From positions 434,001 through 498,000 of the forward strand of contig UAVY01000001.1 in NCBI GenBank assembly GCA_900446925.1: a stretch of DNA of 64,000 nt, in the 5' to 3' direction. Below are positions 8,875 to 21,008 of the stretch, piece by piece (within the stretch, counting starts at the first letter, position 1; each line of letters starts with the position of its first letter). Source of the stretch: Citrobacter koseri (lineage in GTDB: Bacteria; Pseudomonadota; Gammaproteobacteria; Enterobacterales; Enterobacteriaceae). A model generated the notes under the pieces. It worked only from the letters and a program-made list of their open reading frames with translations. It was not told the DNA's origin and ran no database searches. The position numbers and the translations under genes were made by a program.

Positions 8875-9963
8875 ATGAGCAACACTGACATCCGCGTCGT
8901 TACCGGCCCGGCTAACTACTTTTCCCATACCGGCAGCCTCTCCCGACTGAAGGATTTTTTCAGCGCCGGGCAACTCTCCGCCGCAGTATGGGTGTATGGC
9001 GAGCGTGCGATTGCCGCCGCCCGCCCTTACCTGCCGGATGCGTTTGATCTTCCGGGAGCCAGACACCTGCCGTTTACCGGCCATTGCAGCGAAAGCGATG
9101 TGAAACAACTGGCCGCGAAAGCAGGCGACGACCGCCGCGTAGTGATCGGTATCGGCGGCGGTACGCTGCTTGATACCGCCAAAGCCCTTGCCCGTCGGCT
9201 ACAACTCCCCTTCGTGGCGATCCCGACTATCGCGGCCACCTGCGCGGCCTGGACACCGCTGTCGGTCTGGTACAACGATGCCGGTCAGGCGCTGCACTTT
9301 GAAATTTTTGACGACGCCAATTATCTGGTGCTGGTAGAACCGGAAATCATTCTCCGCGCGCCAGAGGCCTATCTGCTGGCCGGCATCGGCGACACGCTGG
9401 CAAAATGGTACGAAGCCGTTGTATTAGCGCCACAGCCAGAAACCTTACCGCTTACCGTGCGTCTGGGCATTAACGGCGCGCTGGCGATCCGTGATGTGCT
9501 ACTGGAGAGCAGCGAACAGGCGCTGGCGGACAAAGAGCGTGGAGAACTCACCCAGGCATTTCGCGATGTGGTGGATGCGATTATTGCCGGGGGCGGCATG
9601 GTCGGCGGTCTTGGCGAGCGTTATACCCGTGTGGCGGCGGCACACGCCGTCCATAATGGGCTCACCGTATTGCCGCAAACCGAGAAGTTTCTGCACGGCA
9701 CCAAAGTGGCTTATGGCATTCTGGTGCAAAGCGCATTGCTGGGTCAGGATGAGGTACTGGCGCAGCTTATCGCCGCTTATCAGCGCTTTAGTCTGCCCAC
9801 TACGCTGGCGGCGCTGGATGTCGATATCCAGAACCAGGCGGAGATTGATAACGTGATTGCCCACACCCTGCGCCCGGTTGAATCCATCCACTTTCTGCCA
9901 GTGACGTTAACGCCAGCCATATTACGCGCCGCGTTTGAAAAGGTAGAGTCGTTTACGGTTTAG
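8875..9963 (+). CDS. hcxA: Hydroxycarboxylate dehydrogenase HcxA (YbdH)
   Basis: This is an uninterrupted protein of about 362 residues from ATG 8875, the iron-alcohol-dehydrogenase/glycerol-dehydrogenase-like family. It has the NAD(P)-binding VIGIGGGTLLDTAK and the metal-site region with AAAHAVHNGL. E. coli HcxA reduces 2-oxo acids such as 2-oxobutanoate and 2-oxoglutarate with NADPH. It is preceded by AAGGAC and by the MetJ operator. Pairing with a methionine aminotransferase suggests joint handling of methionine-derived 2-oxo acids (inference). Confidence 0.9.
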   Translation: MSNTDIRVVTGPANYFSHTGSLSRLKDFFSAGQLSAAVWVYGERAIAAARPYLPDAFDLPGARHLPFTGHCSESDVKQLAAKAGDDRRVVIGIGGGTLLDTAKALARRLQLPFVAIPTIAATCAAWTPLSVWYNDAGQALHFEIFDDANYLVLVEPEIILRAPEAYLLAGIGDTLAKWYEAVVLAPQPETLPLTVRLGINGALAIRDVLLESSEQALADKERGELTQAFRDVVDAIIAGGGMVGGLGERYTRVAAAHAVHNGLTVLPQTEKFLHGTKVAYGILVQSALLGQDEVLAQLIAAYQRFSLPTTLAALDVDIQNQAEIDNVIAHTLRPVESIHFLPVTLTPAILRAAFEKVESFTV

Positions 9964-9965
9964 CG

Positions 9966-10050
9966 GCGGCTTGCCGGATGGCGGTTACGCCTTACCCGGC
10001 CTGTAAAATACCCCGTAGGCCCGGTAAGCGTAGCGCCACCGGGCAACACA
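9966..10050. repeat. REP/BIME element between ybdH and ybdD
   Basis: A pair of opposed REP units is present: GCTTGCCGGATGGCGGTTAC with TACCCGGCCTG, then GTAGGCCCGGTAAGCGTAGC with CGCCACCGGGC. It lies between the convergent 3' ends of ybdH and ybdD. Confidence 0.85.
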
Positions 10051-10055
10051 AAACA

Positions 10056-10254
10056 TCAGCAGCAACGTGCGCCGCCTTTCCCGCCATAACGCGCATCCTG
10101 CCGCTCACGAAAAAATTCTTCGTAAGTCATTGGCGTCTGATCCGGGTGCGTCACGCGCATATGCTCAACGTAGTTGTCATAGTCCGGCACGCCAATCATC
10201 AGTTTTGCCGCCTGACCCAGATATTTCCCGGCCTTAGAAAGCGGTATCAAACAT
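10056..10254 (-). CDS. ybdD: Small cytoplasmic protein YbdD (one apparent frameshift)
   Basis: A 65-residue YbdD/YjiX-family protein beginning MFDT at 10254 and ending GKGGARCC, with the conserved YDNYVEHMR and [16 protein letters not shown]. One extra base near 10238 breaks residue 5; removing it gives the E. coli length. Members of this family accompany CstA or BtsT pyruvate transporters and are needed for full transporter function. It lies 60 bases downstream of cstA in the same direction. Confidence 0.9.
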
Positions 10255-10314
10255 CGTTACCACCTGTGACGCAAATGCCCTCTCCCGTTAAGAAGAGAGC
10301 CGCTTATTTAAAAA

Positions 10315-12425
10315 TCAGTGCGCGCCTTTCGCCTGCGCCACAATCTCTTCAACGTTTTCGGGCATGGCTTTCATACGGCGTTTCTTGCGCCGTCGGTTTG
10401 TCCTCTTTCAGCGCTGCCAAGCGCAGTTTTTGATTGAGAACAGAGCCAGAACCACCACCACAACCATGAAGAAGATGGTCAGACCGGCATCCAGACGGTT
10501 GTTGAACACCAGCTGCGCCAGCTGAGACTGCGTGTACTGCGCAGGAATATCGCCACTGTCGATCATCGCCTGGAATTTATTGGCGATCGCCAGGAAACCA
10601 ATTTTGGTATCCGGCTAAACGCTTTCTGCCAGCCTGCGGTCAGCGTACAGGATCAGCAGCCAGGCGGTAGGCACCAGAGCCACCCATTGCGTAACGCTGA
10701 CGTTTCATCTTGAACAGTACAACCGCGCAGAGCATCAACGCCATACCCGCCAGCATCTGGTTCGCGATACCAAACAGCGGCCACAGGGTGTTGATCCCTC
10801 CTAACGGGTCCACCACGCCCTGGTGCAGGAAGTATCCCCACGCCAGCACGCACAGCGCCGTCGCTAACAGGTTCGCAGGCAGTGAATCCGTACGTTTCAG
10901 ACCCGGAGAGACCACGCCCAGCAGATCCTGCAACATAAAGCGCGCCGCACGCGTACCGGCATCAACCGCCGTCAGAATGAACAGGGCTTCAAACAGAATC
11001 GCGAAGTGATACCAGAACGCCCACATCCATCATACCGCCCAGCGCGCCGTGCAGGATGTAGGCCATCCCCACCGCCAGCGTTGGCGCGCCACCGGCACGA
11101 GAAATAATGGATTGTTCGCCCACTTCGTTGGCAATCTGATGCAGCGTATCAGGCGTAATCGCAAAGCCCCAGCTACTGACCACCTGCGCAGCAGAGGCAA
11201 CCACATCAGCGGTTCCGGCTGGCGCCAGTACGGCCATTGGGCTGTTCATGGCGAAGTAAACGCCCGGATCAATGATACATGCGGAAACCAGCGCCATAAT
11301 CGCCACGAAGGATTCCATCAACATCCCGCCGTAGCCGATAAAGCAGGCCTGCCCTTCGTTCGCCAGCATCTTCGGCGTGGTGCCGGGAAGAGATCAGCGC
11401 ATGGAAGCCAGACACCGCGCCACAGGCAATGGTGATGAACAAGAACGGGAACAGGTTACCGGTCCACACCGGGCCGGTGCCATCCACAAATTTGGTCAGC
11501 GCAGGCATCGTCAGCGTCGGACGCATAATCAGAATGCCGACGGCCAGACCGACAATCGTACCAATCTTCAGGAAGGTTGAGAGGTAATCACGCGGCGCCA
11601 GCAGCAGCCATACCGGCAGAACCGCCGCCACAAAAACCGTAGCCCACCAGCATCCAGGTCAACTGTACGCCGGTAAAGTCAAAATACGGCGCCCAGGTTG
11701 GGCTTTCCGCCACCCAGCCACCGGAGATGATGGCAAAGACAAGGAACACCAGACCAATAACAGACACCTCGCCAATACGTCCCGGACGCAGGTAACGCAG
11801 GTAGACGCCCATAAAAATGGCCAACGGAATGGTGAACGCAACGGTGTACGTCCCCACGGACTGTGGGTCAGGGCTTCACGACGATCATCGCCAGTACCGC
11901 AAGGATAATCACCATGATCATGAAACAGGCCACCAGCGCGATCACGCCAGCCGTTGGGCCATCTCTTCTTTAACCAGTTCACCCAGCGAGCGACCGTCAC
12001 GACGGGTAGAAACAAACAGCACCATAAAGTCCTGCACCGCGCCTGCCAGCACAACCCCGCAAGCAGCCAGATCATACCCGGGCAGATACCCCATCTGCGC
12101 CGCCAGCACCGGCCCCAACCAACGGCCCTGCCCCGGCAATCGCCGCAAAATGGTGACCGAACAGCACTTTCTTATCGGTAGTACGTAGTCCAGACCATCG
12201 TTATGACGCACCGCAGGCGTCATGCGCGTCGGGTCAACCGCCAGCACATTTTTGGCGATATACAGACCATAAAAACGGTAGGCAATGAGGTAGACACAAA
12301 CTGACGCCACGACGATCCATAGCGCGTTGATCTGTTCCCCCACGGTTTAACGCAATATATCCCAGGGCAAATGCTCCCATAACGGAGAGCAATGTCCAGA
12401 CGAGGTATTTCCCTGATTTGTTCAT
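10315..12425 (-). CDS. cstA: Pyruvate/peptide carbon-starvation transporter CstA (many apparent frameshifts)
   Basis: This inner-membrane transporter of about 701 residues begins [17 protein letters not shown] and ends near VAQAKGAH. It imports pyruvate and is linked to peptide use during carbon starvation. Segments in all three frames together give the full E. coli-like sequence ([48 protein letters not shown]). About ten one-base indels are visible, for example near 12340, 12180, 11950, 11640, 11390, 11020 and 10690. All-frame conservation implies a recently intact gene. In E. coli it is CRP-activated. Confidence 0.9.
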
Positions 12426-12600
12426 AGTTGTTGTCCGTTTGCGTGTTGTGTTCCAGAGAGATGTTACATTTTGTTTCTATAACACCTCTGCTGGTTTTAA
12501 CAACCTGACAACGCTATAAAACTGATTATTTACATTGCATTGTTAACTGGATCACTTCATTGGCAGGTCAACGCTGCAACATCATTGCATTTTGTTGGGC

Positions 12601-13773
<1,173 letters not shown>

Positions 13774-13774
<1 letters not shown>

Positions 13775-14632
13775 CACTTCACCTCACGGGAAAGCAGCGT
13801 CCACCAGGCATCGATCGTCGGGTTTTTCGCCAGCATCACGAAGTCGATATCGCCATGCACTTTACGCCAGCGAGCCGCCAGCGCCATCATACGTACAGAG
13901 TCCAGCCCGTAATCAATCAGGTTTTCATCATCCAGCGGCTCGTCAGATTCATCCAGCAGCGGCAGGATCAGCGCCCGCAGCTCCGCTTTGCTCGCCGGAA
14001 CCGGCGTCGGCAGCAGTTCCTGCGTCATCACCACGCGACCGGAGCGACCGGCAACGTAATTAAGCGACATCACATGTTCTTCACGGCTGAAATCGGCCAG
14101 CGCATCCGCCACCATAAACGGCTTGATATCGCGCATGAAAGCGTCAGTCGCCGTGGTCATACAGCCAATGTGCGCATAAACACCCCGTGATAATCAGCTG
14201 ATTACGCCCGGTTTCTTTTAACATCTGCTCCAGCGGCGAACGGTGAAACGCGCTGTAACGCCATTTCACCAGCACGGTGTCCGCCTCGTCCGGCGCCAGC
14301 GCATCGACAATCTTTTGCTGCTCGGAGAACGCGTCAGGCCCGGCCCCCACATATCGTTCAACAGGGCGCGATCTTCATCGCTCTGATCTTTCGGCTGAGC
14401 GGTGTAATAGACCGGAATGTTGTGCTCTTTGCAGTACTGACGCAGGGCGGCGATATTCGCGATCACCTGTTCCATCATCGGGCAGTTGTCGCCCAGAAGC
14501 TGACAAAATACATCCTGCATATCGTGGATCAACAGCGCAGCGCGTTCAGGTTCAAAGGCCCAGTTCACTTTATTGGGCGGAATATCGAGCCGCGCCAGGC
14601 AGCGCGTACGCCTGCAATTTCGGAATTGCCAT
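13774..14632 (-). CDS. entB: Isochorismatase / aryl carrier protein EntB (three apparent frameshifts)
   Basis: The N-terminal isochorismatase (HDMQD catalytic Asp region) makes 2,3-diDHB from isochorismate. The C-terminal aryl-carrier domain has LIDYGLDSVRMM, whose Ser receives phosphopantetheine from EntD. The start MAIPKLQAYAL is at 14632, after a GAAAGAGAG ribosome site. Apparent indels are an extra base near 14598, a missing G near 14317 and an extra G near 14193. Corrected length is 285 residues, as in E. coli. The stop overlaps the entA start. Confidence 0.93.
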
Positions 14633-14645
14633 CTCTCTTTCTCCT

Positions 14646-16258
14646 TCAGGTCAGTGAACGTGACACCAGCCACTGACGTAATTGTTTTTTATCGACTTTA
14701 CCGACCGGGGTCAGAGGCAACGCCTCGACGCACTCCACGCGATCCGGCAATTTGAATTCGGCGACCCCCCTGCTCACGCAGGAAGCGGCGTACCTGTACC
14801 GCGCGCAGCGGCTCTTTCACCACCAGCCAGGCGCAGCTTTTTTCCCCCATCAGCTCATCTTCCATGCTGACCAGCGCGGCATGGATTACGGTCGGGTGGC
14901 GCAGTAACAGGTTTTCAATCTCTTCCGCGGCGATCTTCTCCCCCGCCGCGATTGATCTGATCTTTTTCACGTCCCTGCACGGTGATATAGCCATCTGGAT
15001 CAATGGAGATCAGATCGCCGGAGCAGTAAAAGCCGTTGGCATCAAACGCGCTGGCGTTATGCTCCGGGCTTTTAAAATAGCCGCGAAACGTGTACGGCCC
15101 GCGCGTCATCAGGCGTCCCGTTTCACCCTGCGGCAGCGGATTGCCGTCAGCGTCAGCCACCCAGACCTCGTCGTCCGGGCACATCGGGCAACCCTGAGTA
15201 TTGATGATGCGCTCCGGGCTGTCGTCCAGACGGGTGTAATTCACCAGTCCTTCTGCCATGCCGAATACCTGCTGCAACTGACAGCCGATTTCCGCCGGAA
15301 TACGCGCGGCAAGCGTCGCTGAAAGCCGCGCGCCGCCTACCTGCAACAGTTTCAACGAGGCCAGTTGCGCGTTGCTGCCCCACTCCTGAATCGCCTGCAA
15401 CCACAGGCTCACCGCAGGCGGCACCAGCGCCGTTGAATTAATCTGATGCTTTTCAATTAACGGGAAACAGAGCGTAGCGCTCGGGTCAGCCGCCAGCACC
15501 ACCGTTCCCTGGGCCAGAAAGACACCCAGCGATCCCGGCGAACTCATGGCGTAGTTATGCGCAGCCGGAATCGCGCATAAGAAACGCGTGGCTTCGGTAA
15601 AGTGGCAAATTTCATTGCTGCGGCGCACGCTGTAGTAATAATCATTATGGGTGCGCGGGATCAGCTTCGGCGTTCCGGTTGTACCGCCGGAAAGCTGGAA
15701 ATAAGCCACCTCATCGGCAGGTGATGGCGTGGCGGTAAAATCAACCGCAGGCTGGTCAATCGCCGTTTGCAGGTTGTGTTCACCCGCATCGTTGAGCAAC
15801 AGCACCACACGCACGGAATTGTGTTCGGCAATAAACGTATTGAGGAAGTCGTCCCCGGTGAACAGCGCGTGCTGGCGGTCAGCAATCACCAGCGCCGGTT
15901 CAATTTGCTTCGCGTAAGCGTTAAGTTCCGTCCGTTGATGGCTGAACAGCGCCAGAACCGGTGCGACGCCGAGCTTCAGCAGGGCGAAGAAAGTGATATA
16001 CAGCTCCGCCACGTTGCCCAGTTGCACCAGCGCGGTTTCGCCGGGTTTGATCCCCTGACGACGCAGGCTACAGGCCAGATTATCCGCCGCCTGGTTCAGT
16101 TCGCGATAGCTCAGGTGTCGATCGCCATCAATCACCGCCGTTTTATCGCTGTCTGCGTGGCGGGTTAAAATGTCGGTCAGCGGCAGATCCTGCCAGTACC
16201 CTTTTTCACGATAGCGGCGGGCAAACTCCTCCGGCCAACGGGTGAAAGGAATGGTCAT
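14646..16258 (-). CDS. entE: 2,3-dihydroxybenzoate-AMP ligase EntE (two apparent frameshifts)
   Basis: This adenylate-forming enzyme activates DHB and loads it on EntB. It has the P-loop-like [20 protein letters not shown] (A3), [11 protein letters not shown] (A5), [14 protein letters not shown] (A7) and the lysine-containing end DKKQLRQWL (A10). The start is the second of two ATGs (16261/16258), which aligns with E. coli MSIPFTRW; AAGGAGCG precedes them. Extra G residues near 14950 and 14768 break the frame. Removing both gives 536 residues, the E. coli length. Confidence 0.93.
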
Positions 16259-16267
16259 CATCGCTCC

Positions 16268-17444
16268 TTAATGCAGTCCAAAAACGTTCAACATAGTAGA
16301 AAGCTTCACGCCGGTCTCGCGCCACTCCGCGACCGGAGACGAAGCAGGCACAATCCCGGCGCCCGCGAACAGGCGAACCTGGTTTTGTCGCAGCTTCGCG
16401 CAACGGATCGTCACGACCCACTCGCCATTTCCTTCGGCGTCACACCAGCCGACGATGCCGCCGAACAGTTCACGATCGAACGGCTCCAGTTCGGCAATTA
16501 ATTTTTTCGCCACCTGATGCGGGAAACCGCTCAACGCAGGCGTCGGATGCAGCAGACACGCCAGCGTCAGGGCATTTTCTTCCGCATTCGCCTTACCTTC
16601 AAACGGCGTACCGAGATGCCATAACGTCGGGGTGGTGATTAATTGCGGAGATGCAGGCAGCTGTAATTCACTGCTGCGGTCGCGCAGCACCGTCTTCATG
16701 GCCTGAGTGACTAGCTCATGTTCGTGTCTGTCTTTTTCAGAAGCCAGCAGTCGGTTGCCCGCTTCACGATCCAGCACATCATCAGGCTGGCGACGCGCCG
16801 ACCCGGCCAACGGCAGCGAACTAAAGCGATCGCCCTCTTTACGCAGCAGCAATTCCGGGCTGGCGCCAAGCAGCACGCCGCCATCCTCCAGAGGCACATG
16901 GAAGTTGTAACTCCACCGGGTTCTGCGCCACCAGCCGCTCCAGCAGCGCGCCGCTGTCAATGGTGGCATCGGTCGTAATATCAATCAGGCGTGACAGAAC
17001 CACTTTGTCAACTTCAGGCGTCGCCGTCAGCGCTGCCGCGCGCGCCACCATCGCTTCAAACGTTTCCTGTTCAGGGATACTTTTACGATCAACAACATTC
17101 AGTGCCTGATGCCCGGTAAAGTAACGCGAGGATTGTTGCTTTGCCGGTCGGGAGAAGGTCTGCCAGGACTCAGGAATGAACAGCGAGGATGGCTGGCGGG
17201 TATCGAAGGGGATAGCGCCGACCATAACAGGATTTGCGATACCCTGTGCTCTGGCGTCGGCAAAGGCTTGCTGTAATTTTTGTTGGAAGGGGCTGTCTAA
17301 CGAATCCCCGTCAACCGCTGGTTCAGCGAAACGGGCGAAGCATCCTGACGTCGTAAAGCTGCGATACGGCGACATAAAGAAAAAGCGATCGGGGGTGAGC
17401 GTTGCCATTTTCTGCTGAACTTCCTCGGCCAGTGACGTATCCAT
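16268..17444 (-). CDS. entC: Isochorismate synthase EntC (one apparent frameshift)
   Basis: This chorismate-binding enzyme of 391 residues ([11 protein letters not shown]... TMLNVFGLH) converts chorismate to isochorismate, the first committed enterobactin step. One extra G near 16905, in NPVSYNFHVP, breaks the frame. The family signature is intact on both sides ([34 protein letters not shown]). It is the first gene of entCEBAH, divergent from fepB, with Fur boxes between. Confidence 0.93.
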
Positions 17445-17474
17445 ATCATCCTCCCAAAAATGATAAAGGCTTTA

Positions 17475-17605
17475 ATAATGATTATCATTTATATTTTCGG
17501 GCGCTAACCTAAAAGTAAACAGACAGCATGTCAACTCTTGGGGTAGCACAATGTGCGACTTAGACTTGCATCCCTTCCCCGCTAACAATGAAAATGAGAA
17601 GCATT
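17475..17605. promoter_or_regulatory. Bidirectional entC/fepB control region with two Fur boxes
   Basis: ATAATGATTATCATTTATA (17475-17493) closely matches the 19-bp Fur box and lies about 30 bases before entC. A second, weaker box (CAATGAAAATGAGAAGCATT, 17586-17605) lies about 28 bases before fepB. Iron-loaded Fur would repress both transcripts. Confidence 0.8.
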
Positions 17606-17633
17606 AACTCCATTAATAACAGGACGCTGATTC

Positions 17634-18592
17634 GTGAGACTTCCCCTGCTTTGCAGAACATCCCTGATACTGGTTGGGCTTTTCATTTCAGGAATTTCTT
17701 TAGGTCATGCCGCTGACTGGCCGCGCCAGATCACCGACAGCCGCGGCACACATACGCTGGACCATAAACCTGAACGTATCGTCTCTACCAGCGTGACCCT
17801 GACGGGCTCGCTGCTGGCGATTTGATGCTCCCGTTGTCGCCAGCGGAGCGACCACCCCCTAACAACCGCTTTGCCGACGATCGGGGATTTCTGCGTCAAT
17901 GGAGCGACGTTGCGAAAGCGCGCAAGCTGGCGCGCCTGTACATCGGCGAACCAAGCGCTGAAGCCGTTGCCGCACAAATGCCGGACCTTATTCTGATTAG
18001 CGCAACCGGCGGCGACTCTGCGCTGGCGCTGTACGATCAGCTTTCTACTATTGCCCCTACGCTTATCATCAATTACGACGATAAAAGCTGGCAGTCTCTG
18101 CTGACGCAACTGGGCGAGATCACCGGTCAGGAAAAACAGGCCGCTGCGCGCATCGCGGAATTTGATAAACAACTGGCGACCGTTAAACAACAGCTCACAT
18201 TACCGCCGCAACCGGTCAGCGCGCTGGTCTACACCGCTGCCGCACACAGCGCCAACCTGTGGACGCAGGATTCAGCCCAGGGCAAGCTGATGGAACAGTT
18301 AGGCTTTACGCTGGCGCCCCTCCCTGCCGGACTGCAAACCAGTAAAAGCCAGGGCAAACGTCATGACATCATCCAGCTTGGCGGGGAAAACCTGGCGGCA
18401 GGTCTGAACGGCGAAGCGCTGTTCCTGTTTGCCGGTGACAGCAAAGATGCCGACGCTATTTACGCCAACCCACTGCTTGCTCACCTGCCTGCCGTACAAA
18501 ACAAGCGCGTTTATGCGCTGGGCACCGAAACGTTCCGTCTGGACTACTACAGCGCAACGTTACTGCTTAACCGTCTCGCCGCGCTGTTTTAA
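17634..18592 (+). CDS. fepB: Ferric-enterobactin periplasmic binding protein FepB (two apparent frameshifts)
   Basis: A signal peptide ([20 protein letters not shown], cleaved before ADWPRQITD) is followed by a class III substrate-binding protein that carries ferric enterobactin from FepA to FepDG. The frame opens with GTG at 17634. An extra T at 17822-17824 (SLLAIDAPV) and an extra C near 17862 (GATTPNNRF) split it. Corrected length is 318 residues, as in E. coli. It is convergent with entS. Confidence 0.92.
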
Positions 18593-18595
18593 CTT

Positions 18596-18632
18596 ACTTG
18601 CCGGATAGCGGCCAATGCCCTGTCCGGCCTGC
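18596..18632. repeat. REP unit between fepB and entS
   Basis: TTGCCGGATAGCGGCCAA with TGTCCGGCCTGCA forms a REP-type imperfect palindrome between two convergent genes, where it can act as a transcript-stabilising or terminating hairpin. Confidence 0.7.
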
Positions 18633-18635
18633 ATT

Positions 18636-19888
18636 TTAAAGCGGTGCACCATCTGGCAGCGGCGGCGGCTGGCGAAAACGACGCAACTCGCCAGCAGCAG
18701 CATTAACAACAACCCAACGATCACCAGCCCCAAACCCGCTCACGCTCGCTGACGCAACCGGCGTCATCATGGCGCCCAGCCCGCCCAACAGCGCTGCGCC
18801 GATGGCGTCACCGGTTACGTTTTGCGCCGTCCACAGGCCGTTGATTCGCCCGAGCATGGCTTCCGGCGTTTGCGTCTGCAACAGGGTGTATTGCAGTAAC
18901 GAGCTAATCGCGCTGAGCCAGCCAAACAGCGCCAGACAGATCACCCCCGAGCAGCCAGACAGGCATCAGCCCAAACAACCCAATCGCCAGGAACGACCCT
19001 ACGGTGGAAACCAGCATCAACAGTCCAGGACGAACGCTGTGCGCCAGTTGCCCGCTGGTTAACGCGCCAACAGCCGCCCCCAATGGGATAGCGGCATAAA
19101 GTAAACCGATTTGCGCGGCAGACATGTGCCAGTTAATCGCCAGCGCCGGATAAAGCACGCGCACCGCGCTTGCCATCGTCAAAAGTCCGCCAAGCAACGC
19201 AATGCCGCCAATGAGCGGGCTGGAGAGCAAGAAACGGAACGCCGCCAACAGCGATTTCAACGGATGCTCACGCGGTTGCGGCGGCGGCGGGAGCGCCGGA
19301 AGGCTCAGCAACGGCAGCAGCGTGATAAATGTTCCTGCCGCCGCCAGACCGTAGTTCCAGGCCACGCCGCCGGTAGCCAGCAATACGCCGCCCCAGCATC
19401 GGTGAAATCACCGATCCCAGACGCACCGTCAGCATCGTAATCGCCCCGGCCTGCATAAGGTTTTCTCGCCCTACCAGCGCAGGCGTCGCCGCCAGTAGCG
19501 CCGTAACCCCCAGCGAGGCAAAAAAGCCATCCCACAGACCGAGCAGATAGATTGCCAGCAGCGAAGGTTCCGGCAACAGCGCGTTCAGACACAGGCCAAT
19601 AAAGCCAATACCGCAGGTGCCGCGCGCCAGCAGGATCACCTTTTTACGTTCATAACGATCCGCCAGCACGCCGCCGACCATCAGGCCAACAAACATCGCG
19701 CTGCCGGTCAGCGTCACCGACAGACCAACCTGCCACGTCGAGTGGGTCATCATCTGGATCTGTACCGGCACCGCTACGCCCAGCAGACCCAGCGAGACAA
19801 TAGAGATAAAACGGGCGAGGAAGACAGCGCGAAATGCAGGGTGCGTCTTCAACAGGCTGAGATTCAGCAGCCAGGATTGTCGATTCAT
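18636..19888 (-). CDS. entS: Enterobactin exporter EntS (four apparent indels)
   Basis: This is a 12-helix major facilitator that moves enterobactin from cytoplasm to periplasm. It begins [19 protein letters not shown] and keeps the MFS loop [13 protein letters not shown]. Extra G residues near 19395, 18945 and 18733 and a missing G near 18690 are compensated in part; correcting all four gives 416 residues, as in E. coli. It is divergent from fepD across a Fur box. Confidence 0.92.
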
Positions 19889-19962
19889 TACAACGCCTTA
19901 ATGCGAACTTTTTTTAAATATCCATTCAATGGCTGCACATGCTAACATAACCGAATAAGATC

Positions 19963-19987
19963 GATAACGATAATTACTATCATTATC
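19963..19987. promoter_or_regulatory. Fur box between entS and fepD
   Basis: GATAACGATAATTACTATCATTATC contains overlapping Fur hexamers (GATAAT, ATCATTATC) and lies 12 bases before the fepD ATG and 75 bases before entS. It matches the known E. coli arrangement of a shared iron-repressed region. Confidence 0.8.
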
Positions 19988-19999
19988 AGGGAAGTTGAT

Positions 20000-21008
20000 A
20001 TGTCATGTTCTGTTTCCGTGGCACGCGCCATCGCCGTGCCCGGCTTGTTGTTATTACTTATTCTCGCCACGGCATTAAGTCTGGCTATCGGCGCAAAATC
20101 ACTGCCTGCGTCCGTCGTACTTGAAGCAATTACCGGCACCTGCCAAAGCGCTGACTGCACCATCGTGCTGGATGCGCGATTGCCGCGCACGCTGGCTGGC
20201 CTGTTGGCTGGCGGCGCACTGGGGCTCGCCGGGGCGTTAATGCAAACACTCACCCGCAACCCGCTTGCCGACCCGGGCATTCTCGGCGTCAATTCCGGCG
20301 CCAGTTTCGCTATCGTACTCGGCGCGGCGCTGTTTGGTTTTTCCTCTCCACAGGAACAGTTGCTGATGGCGTTTGCCGGGGCGCTGGTCGCCTCGCTGAT
20401 TGTCGCCTTTACCGGCAGTCAGGGCGCCGGGCAGTTAAGCCCGGTTCGCCTCACGCTGGCGGGTGTCGCGCTCGGCGCAGTGCTGGAGGGGCTTTCCAAC
20501 GGTATCGCGTTGCTGAACCCGGATGTGTACGATCAGCTCCGTTTCTGGCAGGCCGGCTCGCTGGACATTCGCAGTCTGCAAACGCTCAAGGTTATTGTCG
20601 TGCCGGTGCTGATTGCCGGTGCTACCGCGCTGTTTCTCAGTCGCGCGCTGAACAGCCTGAGTCTCGGTAGCGATACTGCCACTGCGCTGGGCAGCAAAGT
20701 GGCGCGTACCCAGCTCATCGGCCTGCTGGTGATTACCGTGTTATGCGGCAGCGCGACGGCGGTTGTTGCCCCATCCGCGTTTATCGGTCTGATGATGCCG
20801 CACATGGCCCGCTGGCTGGTGGGGGCGGATCACCGCTGGTCGCTGCCGGTCACGTTGCTGGCGACCCCGACCCTGCTGCTGTTTGCCGATATTATCGGGC
20901 GACTCATCGTTCCTGGTGAATTGCGCGTTTCGGTTGTCAGCGCCTTTCTCCGGCGCGCCAGTGCTTATTTTCCTCGTGCGGCGCAAGCAGCGCGGAGGTG
21001 CCGTATGA
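20000..21008 (+). CDS. fepD: Ferric-enterobactin permease subunit FepD (one apparent frameshift)
   Basis: This is a FecCD-family inner-membrane permease (about 335 residues) that forms the channel with FepG. It carries LMQTLTRNPLADPGILGVN and the conserved IGLMMPHMARWLVGADHR. An extra C near 20954 shifts the last 17 codons; corrected, it ends in RKQRGGAV and TGA 21006-21008, overlapping the fepG ATG. Read straight, the shifted frame runs falsely into fepG and would look like a 641-residue fusion. Confidence 0.92.

Noticed and set aside
12426..12600. A CRP site upstream of cstA
   Set aside because: cstA is CRP-controlled in E. coli, but I could not find a convincing TGTGA-N6-TCACA match here. 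TGTTCC/TGTTAC sequences near 12450-12470 are too weak to call.
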